From Bellilinea sp034411135 (lineage in GTDB: Bacteria; Chloroflexota; Anaerolineae; Anaerolineales; Anaerolineaceae): 64,000 bases of DNA. Of the stretch, positions 51,971 through 61,261 are shown in pieces (within the stretch, counting starts at the first letter, position 1; each line of letters begins with the position of its first letter). The stretch lies in NCBI GenBank assembly GCA_034411135.1, contig DAOUMN010000021.1, forward strand, positions 1 through 64,000, written 5' to 3'. The position numbers and the translations under genes were made by a program. Below the pieces are notes generated by a model. It saw only the letters and a program-made list of their open reading frames with translations, ran no database searches and was not told where the DNA came from.

Positions 51971-53311
51971 CGCTGACATCATCGAAACCCGTAGTGCAAT
52001 GCGATAAATCTCCTTCAACTGGCTGACGACTTCCGGTGGTTGCTGTCCTTCGCTTTGGGAAATGAGCGTGGAGAGAATTTGCACAAATTCGGGTGTAACC
52101 ACTTCGGATTTTTCCTGAAGCATCTTCATGCGTTCATCGTAGGAAGGTGCTTCAAGCAGCTGCTCGATCAAGGCGATTTCCGGCGGCGGCGCTGATGCTT
52201 TCTCGATCACGCCATTGACTTTTTGCAACCGGGCAATCCGCTCCAGGTCGGCATTGGAACGGGCTGTGCTCAATTCCTGCTGCAACACTTCCATGAAATA
52301 CTCATCCAGTTCAGGCAGATGTTCCTGGGCGGCGGTTTCGATATCTTCCGCCGCGAGGATTTGATTGAGCATCTGACGGCTGTCTTCGAGGTGCAGCTGA
52401 ACCTGTTCGTCAATTTTTCGGGTGTATTCGAGCAGTTTCTGTCGCAGGGTCTCAAGCTGGGGTTTTTCCTCACCTTGCGCAGTATCGATTTTCTCACTCA
52501 AGAGTTGGAAAAATTGATAATCCATCCCGTTGCGCGCCATCGAAACGATCGTACTCAGCTGAACGTCGCTCCTGGCTGCCTTGATTAAAACCTCAAGCAG
52601 TTTTTCACGGGTAAACCCTTGTTGGACGGCGTCCTGAAGCATTTGTACCGCTGCCTGCGCTTCCTCGGATTGTGCTTTGATCTCATTGCCTACTTGGGTA
52701 TTATCCAACAGCTCTTTTTGTATGGCGGAAAGAACCCGCGCACCGCGTTCATCACCTTGCGCCAATGCACTTTCAATCAGGCGGGTAATAATCGAAAACA
52801 TACTGCTGTCGATGAGCGCTTCTTCCTGTTTGATGATCTCCAGTCGCGATTCGGCTTGTGGCGTCGAGAGAATGCGTTGAAGCAGGTTAAGCCGTTTTTG
52901 CTGGTCATCAATCATTTGGCGGGTTATGCCGTCTGCTTCGAGGATACGCTCAATCATTGTCTGGAAGGTTAGCATGGTTTGCGGACGCAGCAGGTAGGCT
53001 TTGCGTTTTTCGAGCGGGAGCTGGTTGACCACCTGGTTGATTAATGGTCCCAGCAAACGTTCCTGCTCATTGACCGGCAGCCCCATTTCGGATGGAACAA
53101 AAGTCAGAAGGAGTTCTTTTTGCGGATCGTGGTAAACCATCGGTGTTCCGAGCATCCCCTCGTAGCCGCAAGTCTGACAGTGGATGACATTAACCTGCCC
53201 GCTTAACAGTCTCTGCTTGGCTTGCGGGTTCACATTCAAATCAAAAACCTGCTCGACATCCGCGATCACGGGACTTTTACAGCGGGGACACTGGGTTTGA
53301 ATTTTAGACAT
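51959..53311 (-). CDS. CpXC-domain protein with long helical region
   Basis: 450 residues. The N-terminal zinc-ribbon-like CpXC domain has CPRCKSP (about 8-14) and CQTCGYEG (about 45-52). The rest (about 100-450) is helical and charged, with coiled-coil character (for example EEKPQLETLRQKLLEYTRKIDEQVQLHLEDSRQML). Function unknown; CpXC proteins are common in Anaerolineae and Clostridia. The ATG at 53311 is preferred over a GTG 12 bases upstream, as the family begins at the zinc ribbon. It is downstream of the histidine kinase with an 85-base gap. Confidence 0.75.
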   Translation of the reverse strand: MSKIQTQCPRCKSPVIADVEQVFDLNVNPQAKQRLLSGQVNVIHCQTCGYEGMLGTPMVYHDPQKELLLTFVPSEMGLPVNEQERLLGPLINQVVNQLPLEKRKAYLLRPQTMLTFQTMIERILEADGITRQMIDDQQKRLNLLQRILSTPQAESRLEIIKQEEALIDSSMFSIITRLIESALAQGDERGARVLSAIQKELLDNTQVGNEIKAQSEEAQAAVQMLQDAVQQGFTREKLLEVLIKAARSDVQLSTIVSMARNGMDYQFFQLLSEKIDTAQGEEKPQLETLRQKLLEYTRKIDEQVQLHLEDSRQMLNQILAAEDIETAAQEHLPELDEYFMEVLQQELSTARSNADLERIARLQKVNGVIEKASAPPPEIALIEQLLEAPSYDERMKMLQEKSEVVTPEFVQILSTLISQSEGQQPPEVVSQLKEIYRIALRVSMMSALKQ

Positions 53312-53406
53312 ACGAGATCTCACATTCTGTCATCATCTAAAAATTCTGGGACGAGAAATCCTCGCCCCAGCGAATTACGAAACGAAGAACAGATGCGATT
53401 ATACCA

Positions 53407-54978
53407 CTATTGCGCAGCGGTGTCCTCGGTGCGCGGCAGGGAGAAGCAGATACGAGCTCCTTTGCCGGTCTCCGGATCGACCCAGATCTTGCCACCGTGG
53501 GCTTCGATGATGGCGCGGGTCAAGTACAGCCCCAGCCCGGCGCCCTTTGTCTGGCGGATTGCCTGGGGCGAGCGGTAGAAGCGGTCGAAGATATGCGGTA
53601 TATCATCTGGAGCGATGCCGGGTCCCTGGTCACTGACGCACAGGATCACAATATCGGCGCGAATCTGTCCGCTGATGTGGATCTCACCTTCAGCGGCATA
53701 TTTAATGGAATTGGAGATCAAATTTGCAAGTACCTGACGCAGCCGGTTTTCGTCAGCCAGAATGACCGGAAAATCTGGGGGAAAATCGGTGATGATCGTG
53801 TGACGGCTGGTCTGGGTTTGCATGCGTTCGGCAGTGCGGCGCGCCAGGTCGGGGAGGTTGACGTCTGAGCGCTTGAGCGCCATTCCGCCGGCTTGCAGGC
53901 GGGAGGCATCCAGCAGATTTTCGACCAGCAGGTCAAGGCGGTCGGTTTCCTCCTCGATGATTGCCAGGCTTTCGTTCACTATGTCGCGATTCCAACGGGC
54001 GTCCTCCCGGCGCAGGGTGCTGACATAGCCTTTGATCAATGCCAATGGGGTCTTGAGTTCGTGCGAGATAATGGAAATGAAGGTGGATTTCAATTCATCT
54101 GCCTCGCGGAAGCGGGTGATATCACGCAGGGTGGCTATGATGTTGAGCAGGATGCCGTCCGAAATCAGGGGGGCGTAGGTAATGCCGACTGGCAGGGGCG
54201 GGAGCGAATCGCCGCGCTTCAAATCGCCTTCCACGTACAGGTGGGCATGTGGTGTCAGCGGCCAACCGCCTGCAACGGCTTCTTCAAGGGTGATATCGCC
54301 GGGTGGTTTAGCCCAGCGGATGACTTCTTCGTGGGGTTTACCAAAGAGGGGCACATTGCCAAGATTCAACATGCGTTCGACTGCCGGATTGTGGCGTTCG
54401 ATGGTCAGGTCGGGTGCAAGGATCAGGATGCCATCCGGGGTCGAGTCGAGCAGCGCATCCAATCGCTGCCGGCTGCGTACCGATTGGGTATACAACTGGG
54501 CATTCTGCACGGCAATGGCTGCCTGATCGGCAAAACTGCGTAGCAAGGCACGGTCATTGGTCGAAAAATTGTCAGTATAGGATCGGAATATGAAAATCAC
54601 GCCGACCACACTATCCCGCGCAACCAGTGGCAGGACGACGCCATTTAGTAACCCCATACTTGCCATGCGCGCCAGCTCCCGCAGGCGGCGGTTAATTTCC
54701 AGTAGTTCGAATTGATCCGGCGGGGTATCTTCGGCGATCTGGTCAAGGAAGGGAGCAAGGTAGCGTAAAAATGGAGCCGGCAGGTTATGGGAGACTGGTA
54801 CAGTCCAATTGCCGCGCTCGCCGCGCAGGGCGATCAACCCGGCTTGCCCGGCGAGCATTTCTATCGAGATGATCAAAATGCGTCCAAGTAATTTTTCAAG
54901 GTCGAGTTCCTGGGTCAGGGCGCGCGAGATTTCCAGCAGGTAATCTCGTTGGCGAACACGGAAATCGGGCAGCAACAT
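53407..54978 (-). CDS. GAF-PAS sensor histidine kinase
   Basis: 523 residues, no membrane helix, so cytosolic. A GAF domain (about 20-165), PAS (about 170-285: RLDALLDSTPDGILILAPDLTIERHNPAV), HisKA (SIISHELKTPLALIKGYVSTLRRED, His about 309) and HATPase_c (N box NLISNSIKYAAEG; G1 DQGPGIAP; G2 GAGLGLYLTRAI). The response regulator partner is not adjacent. It starts 13 bases after the aminotransferase stop, so it is co-transcribed with it. AAAGG precedes the ATG. Confidence 0.9.
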   Translation of the reverse strand: MLLPDFRVRQRDYLLEISRALTQELDLEKLLGRILIISIEMLAGQAGLIALRGERGNWTVPVSHNLPAPFLRYLAPFLDQIAEDTPPDQFELLEINRRLRELARMASMGLLNGVVLPLVARDSVVGVIFIFRSYTDNFSTNDRALLRSFADQAAIAVQNAQLYTQSVRSRQRLDALLDSTPDGILILAPDLTIERHNPAVERMLNLGNVPLFGKPHEEVIRWAKPPGDITLEEAVAGGWPLTPHAHLYVEGDLKRGDSLPPLPVGITYAPLISDGILLNIIATLRDITRFREADELKSTFISIISHELKTPLALIKGYVSTLRREDARWNRDIVNESLAIIEEETDRLDLLVENLLDASRLQAGGMALKRSDVNLPDLARRTAERMQTQTSRHTIITDFPPDFPVILADENRLRQVLANLISNSIKYAAEGEIHISGQIRADIVILCVSDQGPGIAPDDIPHIFDRFYRSPQAIRQTKGAGLGLYLTRAIIEAHGGKIWVDPETGKGARICFSLPRTEDTAAQ

Positions 54979-54991
54979 GGTAGAAGCCTTT

Positions 54992-56344
54992 TCAGCAGGG
55001 CTGTAACGCTGTTTGATGGATGGGGAGTAATTCCTGTTCAGCCTGATATATGGCTTGATCGAGTATTGCTAGCCCTTCCTCCATCTCCGCGGTTGAGATG
55101 TTCAGTGGCGGCGAAATGCGGATGACGTTGCGTCCGGCGCCGAGAGTTAACAAACCTTTTTCGAATGCGAGGTCAACGATCCGGTCGCGCAGGTCATCGG
55201 CATGCACACGGGTTTGCCGGTCGTAGACAAATTCGATGCCCAACATCAAGCCAAGTCCGCGTACATCACCCATACTGGGGTGATTTTCCTGCATGGCACG
55301 CAACTTACGCAGGGCAAATTCACCCACCTGCAGCGCATTATCCATCATCCCGTTTTCAATCAGGTTGAGGGTTGCAAGGGCTGCCGAGCACGACAATGGA
55401 TTGCCTCCATAGGTATTACCGTGGGAACCCTTGGGCCAGGTGACGATCGATTTGCGTGCCACCATCATGCCCAATGGCATACCTGAGGCAATGCCTTTGG
55501 CAACGCAGAATATATCCGGCTCGACGCCAAAGTTTTCGATGCCCCACCACTTGCCGGTGCGCCCAACCCCGGATTGAACTTCGTCAGCAATTAGCAGGAT
55601 GCCGTGGCGGTCGCACAGACGGCGTAGTGCGGGGAAGAAGCCTGTGGGTGGGACGATGTAACCGCCTTCACCTTGAATTGGCTCCACCAGAATACCGGCA
55701 ACCGAATCGGAGGGCAGGATGCGCCCAAGAATTTCTTCTTCGATGTAACGAACCACTGTTTCACCGTAATCTTCACAGGCGCGACTTGCCAGAACGGGCC
55801 TGTACGGATCAGGAAATGGAGCGTGCACCACGCCAGAAAGCAGCGGAAAAAATCCGCGATGATAGGAAGCTTTACTGGCGGTAAAGGTGACTGCGCCCAT
55901 GGTGCGGCCATGGAAGCCGCCCAGAAAACCGATGAACTCCGACCGGTGGGTGTAATAGCGAGCCAGTTTGATGGCTGCTTCGATACTCTCCGTTCCGGAA
56001 TTGGTCATAAAACTGACTGCCTCTTCCTCGAATGGTGCAATGCGGTTAATGGTCTCTGCCAGTTCGATCCATTTTTGGTGGTAGAAATCCGAGGAAATAT
56101 GGATAAACTTTTCAGCCTGCTCTTGAAGTGCTTTGACCACCTGAGGATGGGAATGTCCGGTCGAAACGACAGCAATACCGGCAGAAAAATCCAGAAAACG
56201 ATGTCCGTCCACATCCCAGACTTCAACGCCGCGCCCGCGATCCATGACAAAGGGATAACCCCGTGGATAGGAAGGAGAGATAACCGCTTTGTCGCGTTTG
56301 ATCCACTCGCGCGCTTTCGGTCCGGGGAGTTTGGTTTTTAACAT
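54992..56344 (-). CDS. Class III aminotransferase (4-aminobutyrate/acetylornithine type)
   Basis: 450 residues. PLP fold-type I, class III omega-aminotransferase. Visible motifs: DGHRFLDFSAGIAVVSTGHSHP, NSGTESIEAAIKLAR, GFHGRTMGAVTFTASK, ILVEPIQGEGGYIVPP, LIADEVQSGVGRTGKWWGIE (Asp binding the PLP pyridine) and the lysine in VAKGIASGMPLGMM. GABA, acetylornithine and other substrates cannot be separated here. GGAGG is four bases before the ATG. First gene of the operon with the kinase and CpXC genes. Confidence 0.87.
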   Translation of the reverse strand: MLKTKLPGPKAREWIKRDKAVISPSYPRGYPFVMDRGRGVEVWDVDGHRFLDFSAGIAVVSTGHSHPQVVKALQEQAEKFIHISSDFYHQKWIELAETINRIAPFEEEAVSFMTNSGTESIEAAIKLARYYTHRSEFIGFLGGFHGRTMGAVTFTASKASYHRGFFPLLSGVVHAPFPDPYRPVLASRACEDYGETVVRYIEEEILGRILPSDSVAGILVEPIQGEGGYIVPPTGFFPALRRLCDRHGILLIADEVQSGVGRTGKWWGIENFGVEPDIFCVAKGIASGMPLGMMVARKSIVTWPKGSHGNTYGGNPLSCSAALATLNLIENGMMDNALQVGEFALRKLRAMQENHPSMGDVRGLGLMLGIEFVYDRQTRVHADDLRDRIVDLAFEKGLLTLGAGRNVIRISPPLNISTAEMEEGLAILDQAIYQAEQELLPIHQTALQPC

Positions 56345-56492
56345 AGATCCTCCATAGCAAGATTATATGAGGTGACAAGTGTTGGAGAAAAGTTGGATGG
56401 CAGGATTGCTGCTTTCTTTGAACGATTATAGCAAAGCGGCTGTCGTCAGAACAACAGAGTTGGACGAAGGGTTGTCAAAATTGACTGTGTCG

Positions 56493-57431
56493 CTACGGAT
56501 CTGCGCTGCTTTCAGCGAGCGCCAGCGCGCCGATCAGCCCGGCGTTGTCCCCCAATTGGGCGGTGGTGATGGTCAGGTCTTGCAAATAACCGCGGTCCAT
56601 GATGCGCTCGGGCAATGCGGTCCGAAGCGGTTCGATCAGCAGTGTACCGGCGCTGGAAACGCCGCCTCCCAGGATAACGATGGATGGATTGAACAGGTGT
56701 AGAAAATCGGCAATGGCATACCCAATATAGGTACCGGCGCGTGACATGGCTTTGAGGGCAAGTTCATCCCCCAGTGCTGCTGCCTGGCTGACATCCGCAG
56801 CGCTGGGGCTATGATTCTTGTTGAGTAATGAAGGATAACCAAGAGCCATCTTTTCTGAAACAAAGCGGGCGATGGCTGTGCCGGAGGCAACCGCTTCCAG
56901 GTGTCCGCGTTGGCCGCAACTGCACAGTGGGCCTTCGGGAATGACAGTTACATGCCCAAATTCTGCCGCCAAACCGCGTGCGCCGAGCAACAATTGATCG
57001 TTAAGGATAGCGCCGCCGCCGATCCCGGTGCTGATGGTCAAATAAAGCAGATTGTGATGCCCTTTGCCGGCTCCGTATTTCCATTCACCCAGCGCTGCCA
57101 GGTTGGCATCGTTGCCAATCAGAATTGGGACGGGAAAATGTTCCCTTAACAGGTTGCGGATTGGAAAATTGACCCAACCGGGGATATTATTGGCATCCAG
57201 GATCACCCCGTTTGCCGAGTCTAAAAAGCCAGGAACGGCAACCGTGATGGCCTGCACCTCGCCTGCGATCTGCCACACATCTCTTATCAGGTCAATCAAG
57301 CGATCCAGCGGTGATTGATCTTTTTCACGAGTGCGAATTTTTTTTATACCGATTGGTTGAAGTTTGCCGGGGGAAAAAACAGCGACACGGATCTGAGTCC
57401 CGCCTACATCAGCTACGATCACGTTTTTCAT
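56493..57431 (-). CDS. ROK-family sugar kinase (probable glucokinase)
   Basis: 312 residues. N-terminal ATP motif IVADVGGTQIRVAVF, catalytic DANNIPGW and IGNDANLAALGEW, zinc-binding GHVTVIPEGPLCSCGQRGHLEAVASG (Cys-x-Cys-x2-x2-His). This is the ROK kinase pattern; glucokinase is the likely role beside GAPDH/PGK. The start at 57431 gives MKNVIVADVGGT and is preceded seven bases earlier by TATAAT, so the message may be leaderless. The frame extends 43 codons upstream across the promoter, which is not used. The gene is divergent from the YvcK-like gene. Confidence 0.88.
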   Translation of the reverse strand: MKNVIVADVGGTQIRVAVFSPGKLQPIGIKKIRTREKDQSPLDRLIDLIRDVWQIAGEVQAITVAVPGFLDSANGVILDANNIPGWVNFPIRNLLREHFPVPILIGNDANLAALGEWKYGAGKGHHNLLYLTISTGIGGGAILNDQLLLGARGLAAEFGHVTVIPEGPLCSCGQRGHLEAVASGTAIARFVSEKMALGYPSLLNKNHSPSAADVSQAAALGDELALKAMSRAGTYIGYAIADFLHLFNPSIVILGGGVSSAGTLLIEPLRTALPERIMDRGYLQDLTITTAQLGDNAGLIGALALAESSADP

Positions 57432-57438
57432 GGTGCAA

Positions 57439-57444
57439 ATTATA
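57439..57444 (-). promoter_or_regulatory. -10 box of the ROK kinase gene
   Basis: TATAAT on the minus strand, seven bases before the ATG at 57431; no convincing -35 hexamer. The same intergenic stretch holds the divergent promoter for the YvcK-like gene. Confidence 0.5.
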
Positions 57445-57488
57445 GCATAAGAGATAAGGGGAATTTGACTGATTAACTGCTTTGGCAG

Positions 57489-57517
57489 TTGACGGGGGGT
57501 GAAAAGGCGATTATAAA
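57489..57517 (+). promoter_or_regulatory. Promoter of the YvcK-like gene
   Basis: TTGACG (57489-57494), 17-base spacer, TATAAA (57512-57517). Transcript start near 57524, so the leader before ATG 57528 is at most about five bases. Confidence 0.72.
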
Positions 57518-57527
57518 TAGATGTGGT

Positions 57528-58895
57528 ATGCAGTCTGAAAAACAGCAGTGGTTTAAGCAACTCGTCCAGAAAACCAGGCAGGAATTGCGCTGGTTGGCTC
57601 CGGGTATTGGGGTAAAGCGCTGGCTGTTGCCATTATTGATTGGTACCACGCTGATCGCGTTGGGCTTGACCATGTTGGCACTGGACATTTACCGCAATGC
57701 ACCCGAGGGCTGGCAGCCAGTACTTGCTCTGTTATCACTGCAAGGACTGGGCAGGGGGGTGCGCGTCTTGATATTCACCTTGTTGGGAGTTGTGCTGGTT
57801 TTATACAGTGTGATTGGCTTCAATCGCTCGCTTTTACAGCCCTTTATGCGTCCCGGAAAGCCAATTGTTGATACGGTTAGCAGCTACCGACGCAAGGAAC
57901 GTGGTCCGCGGGTGGTGGCAATTGGTGGGGGAAATGGGCTGTCCTCGCTTTTACGCGGTCTAAAGGAGCACACCCACAATCTGACTGCCATTGTGACGGT
58001 TGCCGATGATGGCGGTTCTTCCGGCGTGCTGCGGCGCAACCTGGGCATACTCCCGCCGGGAGATATTCGCAACTGCCTGGCAGCCCTATCCGATGACGAA
58101 GCTTTACTGACCCAAATGTTTCAATACCGTTTTAACGAAAGCGCTGGCGTTAATGGACACAGTCTCGGCAACCTGTTCATCTCTGCCATGGCGGATATCA
58201 CCGGCAGCTTCGAGCAAGCGGTGGTTGAGTCGGGTCGGGTACTGGCTGTGCGTGGCAGGGTGATGCCTTCTTCGTTGCATGATCTGCGTCTGGTGGCGGA
58301 TTTACAATCACCGGAGGGTAAGGGCGATATCCGTGTGCGTGGGGAAAGCAATATTCCTACCACGCCCGGCAAGGTTAAGCGCGTTTGGCTTGAGCCACCC
58401 AACCCGGAAGCTTATCCGCTGGCATTGCAGGCAATATTAAATGCCGACCTGATCATCATCGGTCCGGGTAGCCTATTTACCAGCATCTTGCCTAACTTGT
58501 TGGTACCGGATATCGCTGCAGCAGTGCGCGCCAGCCGGGCGTACAAATTTTTCATCTGCAATGTGGCAACCCAACCTGGAGAAACCGATGATTTCGATTG
58601 TCTCGATCATGTCCAGGCAATCGAAAAACACTTGGGCGGCCGCATTTTTGATTTGGTAATCTGCAACAATCGCGAACCCCACCAATTACCGAACAACGTC
58701 AAGGCTGTGTTGCCTGACGAGCGATTGGACGAGCAGTACCCGGTTTACTGCGCTGATTTATTGGACGAAGTACAACCCTGGCGGCATGATTCGAGGAAGC
58801 TTGCCAGGGTCATCATGGACCTGTTCTATGACCGAACAGGTCCTCTGTTCCAACGCGAAGACGACCCCATGCTGGTTGGAAAACTCGAGGCATAG
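57528..58895 (+). CDS. Membrane-anchored YvcK/CofD-like protein (gluconeogenesis factor family)
   Basis: 455 residues. The N-terminal ~110 residues contain two membrane helices (LLPLLIGTTLIALGLTMLALDI and VRVLIFTLLGVVLVLYSVIGF). The C-terminal domain is YvcK/CofD-like: RVVAIGGGNGLSSLLRGLKEH, VTVADDGGSSGVLRRNLGILPPGDIRNCL and LIIIGPGSLFTSILPNLLVPDIAAAVR. YvcK binds UDP-sugars and is needed for gluconeogenic growth and cell shape in Bacillus. The typical YvcK is soluble, so the N-terminal anchor is unusual, though found in this phylum. The GAPDH gene follows after 37 bases. Confidence 0.85.
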   Translation: MQSEKQQWFKQLVQKTRQELRWLAPGIGVKRWLLPLLIGTTLIALGLTMLALDIYRNAPEGWQPVLALLSLQGLGRGVRVLIFTLLGVVLVLYSVIGFNRSLLQPFMRPGKPIVDTVSSYRRKERGPRVVAIGGGNGLSSLLRGLKEHTHNLTAIVTVADDGGSSGVLRRNLGILPPGDIRNCLAALSDDEALLTQMFQYRFNESAGVNGHSLGNLFISAMADITGSFEQAVVESGRVLAVRGRVMPSSLHDLRLVADLQSPEGKGDIRVRGESNIPTTPGKVKRVWLEPPNPEAYPLALQAILNADLIIIGPGSLFTSILPNLLVPDIAAAVRASRAYKFFICNVATQPGETDDFDCLDHVQAIEKHLGGRIFDLVICNNREPHQLPNNVKAVLPDERLDEQYPVYCADLLDEVQPWRHDSRKLARVIMDLFYDRTGPLFQREDDPMLVGKLEA

Positions 58896-58932
58896 GGCTA
58901 AACACTTTTTTCAAAGAACGAGGAGGTTTAAC

Positions 58933-59985
58933 ATGACAGTAAAAGTTGGTATCAATGGTTTCGGGCGAATTGGCCGCCAGGTTCTCAAAGCCATCATGGA
59001 AATGTACCCGAATGAACTGGAAGTGGTGGCTGTAAACGATTTGTTTGATGCACAGCAGAACGCCCATTTGTTTAAGTACGACTCGAACTACGGAATTTTC
59101 CCTGGCAAAGTGGAAGTCGTTGGCTCGGATCTGGTCATCAATGGCAAAACGGTTAAGACCTATGCCGAAAAAGATCCCGCCAAACTGCCCTGGAAAGACC
59201 TGGGGGTTGATATCGTCGTTGAATCGACCGGTGTGTTCACCGATGCGGTTGGTGATCCTGCCAAGGGAAAGCCCGGCGCCCGGGTGCATATCGATGCGGG
59301 CGGAGCAAAGAAAGTCATCATCAGTGCGCCGGCAAAAAACGAGGATCTGACGATTGTGCTGGGGGTCAATGATGATAAGTATGATCCAGCCAAGCACCAT
59401 GTTATCTCGAATGCATCCTGCACGACCAACTGCCTCGCACCGGCAGCCAAGGTGGTTCATGACAATTTGCACATCGTCTCGGCGGTGATGACCACCATTC
59501 ACTCGTACACGAATGATCAGGTGATCCTTGACCAGGGGCACAAGAAAGAAATGCGCCGCTCGCGGGCTGCCGGATTGAACATTATCCCCACCACTACCGG
59601 AGCTGCCAAGGCGGTTGCGCTGGTCATTCCGGAACTAAAGGGCAAGTTTGACGGTTACGCCTTGCGGGTGCCCACACCCACCGTTTCGATCGTCGATTTT
59701 GTGGCGACGGTCGAAAAATCTACTACGAAGGATGAATTGAATGGCTTTTTCATGGAAGCCGCTAATGGAAAAATGAAAGGCATCCTGGGCGTGACCACCG
59801 GCGCATACAGCGACCCGCTGGTCTCGATGGACTTCAAGGGTGATCCGCGTTCTTCGATCGTTGACCTGCCTTCTAATATGGTGATGGGAGGCAATCTGGT
59901 CAAGGTTGTTACCTGGTATGACAATGAATGGGGTTATTCCTGCCGCACGGCCGACCTTGCAGCGCTGATGGCAAAATCCCTTTAA
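58933..59985 (+). CDS. gap: Glyceraldehyde-3-phosphate dehydrogenase, type I
   Basis: 350 residues. NAD fingerprint VKVGINGFGRIGRQVLK, catalytic Cys in SNASCTTNCLAP (about 163), catalytic His in SAVMTTIHSYTNDQ, the phosphate loop RSRAAGLNIIPTTTGAAKAV, and the C-terminal WYDNEWGYSCR. An Asp/Leu-type residue at the end of the second beta strand (VAVNDLF) points to NAD as coenzyme. A perfect GAGGAGG precedes the ATG; the frame is open upstream but overlaps yvcK. pgk follows after a strong hairpin. Confidence 0.96.
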   Translation: MTVKVGINGFGRIGRQVLKAIMEMYPNELEVVAVNDLFDAQQNAHLFKYDSNYGIFPGKVEVVGSDLVINGKTVKTYAEKDPAKLPWKDLGVDIVVESTGVFTDAVGDPAKGKPGARVHIDAGGAKKVIISAPAKNEDLTIVLGVNDDKYDPAKHHVISNASCTTNCLAPAAKVVHDNLHIVSAVMTTIHSYTNDQVILDQGHKKEMRRSRAAGLNIIPTTTGAAKAVALVIPELKGKFDGYALRVPTPTVSIVDFVATVEKSTTKDELNGFFMEAANGKMKGILGVTTGAYSDPLVSMDFKGDPRSSIVDLPSNMVMGGNLVKVVTWYDNEWGYSCRTADLAALMAKSL

Positions 59986-59998
59986 TCCGAACCTCGAG

Positions 59999-60027
59999 GC
60001 AGTCAGCGCCAGTGCGGCGCTGACTGC
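59999..60027 (+). terminator. Strong hairpin between gap and pgk (partial terminator or processing site)
   Basis: Perfect 12-bp stem GCAGTCAGCGCC (59999-60010) / GGCGCTGACTGC (60016-60027) with five-base loop, then GTTTGCATTT. The T-run is weak, so it may reduce read-through into pgk or protect the gap message rather than end it. Confidence 0.6.
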
Positions 60028-60054
60028 GTTTGCATTTCCTCATGGGAGGCTGGT

Positions 60055-61230
60055 ATGTTCAATAAAAAATCAGTACGAGATATCGATGTCAAAGGGAAAC
60101 GGGTCTTTGTGCGGGTGGATTTCAATGTGCCGGTCAAGGATGGCGTAGTAGGAGACGATACCCGAATCCGCGCTGCGCTGCCCACCATCCTCTATCTTTT
60201 GGATCAGGGCGCAGCGGTTTTACTGGCATCTCACCTGGGACGACCCAAAGGCGGTCCGGAAGCCAAGTATTCGCTCAAACCAGTGGCGGATCATCTGTCG
60301 AATTTGCTGGGTAAGCCGGTTCATTTTGTCGAGGATTGCATAGGTCCGGCAGCCGAATCCGCAGCAGCAGCGCTCAAACCTGGCGAAGTGTTGGTGCTGG
60401 AAAACACTCGCTTCCACCCAGAAGAAGAAAAGAATGATGAGGGGATGTCCAAAGGACTGGCAAAGCTGGCGGATATATATGTCAACGATGCCTTTGGAAC
60501 CGCCCATCGCGCCCACGCGTCAACAGCGGGAATTGCGGCGTATTTACCGGCAGTAGCGGGTTTCCTGCTCGAAAAGGAAATTCAGTACCTGGGGCAGGCA
60601 ATTGATAACCCCAAGCGGCCGTTCGTTGCCATTTTGGGTGGGGCAAAAATTAGCGATAAAATTGGCGTGATCAAGAACCTGCTCCAAAAGGCAGATGCAA
60701 TCTTAATTGGGGGCGGTATGGCAAATACCTTCTTCAAGGCGCAGGGCTATCCGATGGGTGACTCGCTGGTCGAAGAAGAATCACTGGAGACCGCCCGCCA
60801 GTTGCTGTTGGAGGGGCAGGGCAAGATTCGTCTACCGGTCGATGTGGTTTTAGCAGATAAGTTCGATGCAGAAGCCGATTCCAAAATCATGCAAACCGGC
60901 GCGGTACCCGATGGCTGGCGCATTCTGGATATTGGACCCGAAACCGTGACAGCTTACGCCAAAGTGATCGCTAGTGCGGGTACGGTGGTGTGGAATGGCC
61001 CGATGGGTGTATTTGAATTCCCAAAATTTGCTGCCGGCACGTACGGCGTAGCAAAAGCGGTGGCGGAATCGGGGGCTATTAGCGTGATTGGCGGCGGTGA
61101 GTCGGTGGCTGCTATCAACCAGTCCGGGCTGGCGGATAAAATTACACATATTTCGACGGGCGGGGGTGCATCCCTGGAGATGTTGGAAGGGTTGGAATTG
61201 CCAGGGGTGGCAGCCCTGGCGGATAAATAA
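60055..61230 (+). CDS. pgk: Phosphoglycerate kinase
   Basis: 391 residues. Signature VFVRVDFNVPVKDGVVGDDTRIRAALPTI near the N-terminus, LASHLGRPKGGPE, VLLENTRFH-like VLVLENTRFHPEEEK, GGAKISDKIGVIKNLL, and the nucleotide loop GGGESVAAINQSGL with STGGGASLEMLEG. Makes ATP from 1,3-bisphosphoglycerate. GGGAGG is 7 bases before the ATG. The pair gap-pgk is a common glycolytic operon. Confidence 0.96.
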   Translation: MFNKKSVRDIDVKGKRVFVRVDFNVPVKDGVVGDDTRIRAALPTILYLLDQGAAVLLASHLGRPKGGPEAKYSLKPVADHLSNLLGKPVHFVEDCIGPAAESAAAALKPGEVLVLENTRFHPEEEKNDEGMSKGLAKLADIYVNDAFGTAHRAHASTAGIAAYLPAVAGFLLEKEIQYLGQAIDNPKRPFVAILGGAKISDKIGVIKNLLQKADAILIGGGMANTFFKAQGYPMGDSLVEEESLETARQLLLEGQGKIRLPVDVVLADKFDAEADSKIMQTGAVPDGWRILDIGPETVTAYAKVIASAGTVVWNGPMGVFEFPKFAAGTYGVAKAVAESGAISVIGGGESVAAINQSGLADKITHISTGGGASLEMLEGLELPGVAALADK

Positions 61231-61261
61231 TCCTCTGTATTGCCGAAAATTGCACGGAATA

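Noticed and set aside
58786..58932. N-terminal extension of GAPDH encoded upstream of 58933
   Set aside because: It overlaps the YvcK-like gene in another frame and has no family similarity, while ATG 58933 has a perfect ribosome site and gives the canonical N-terminus.
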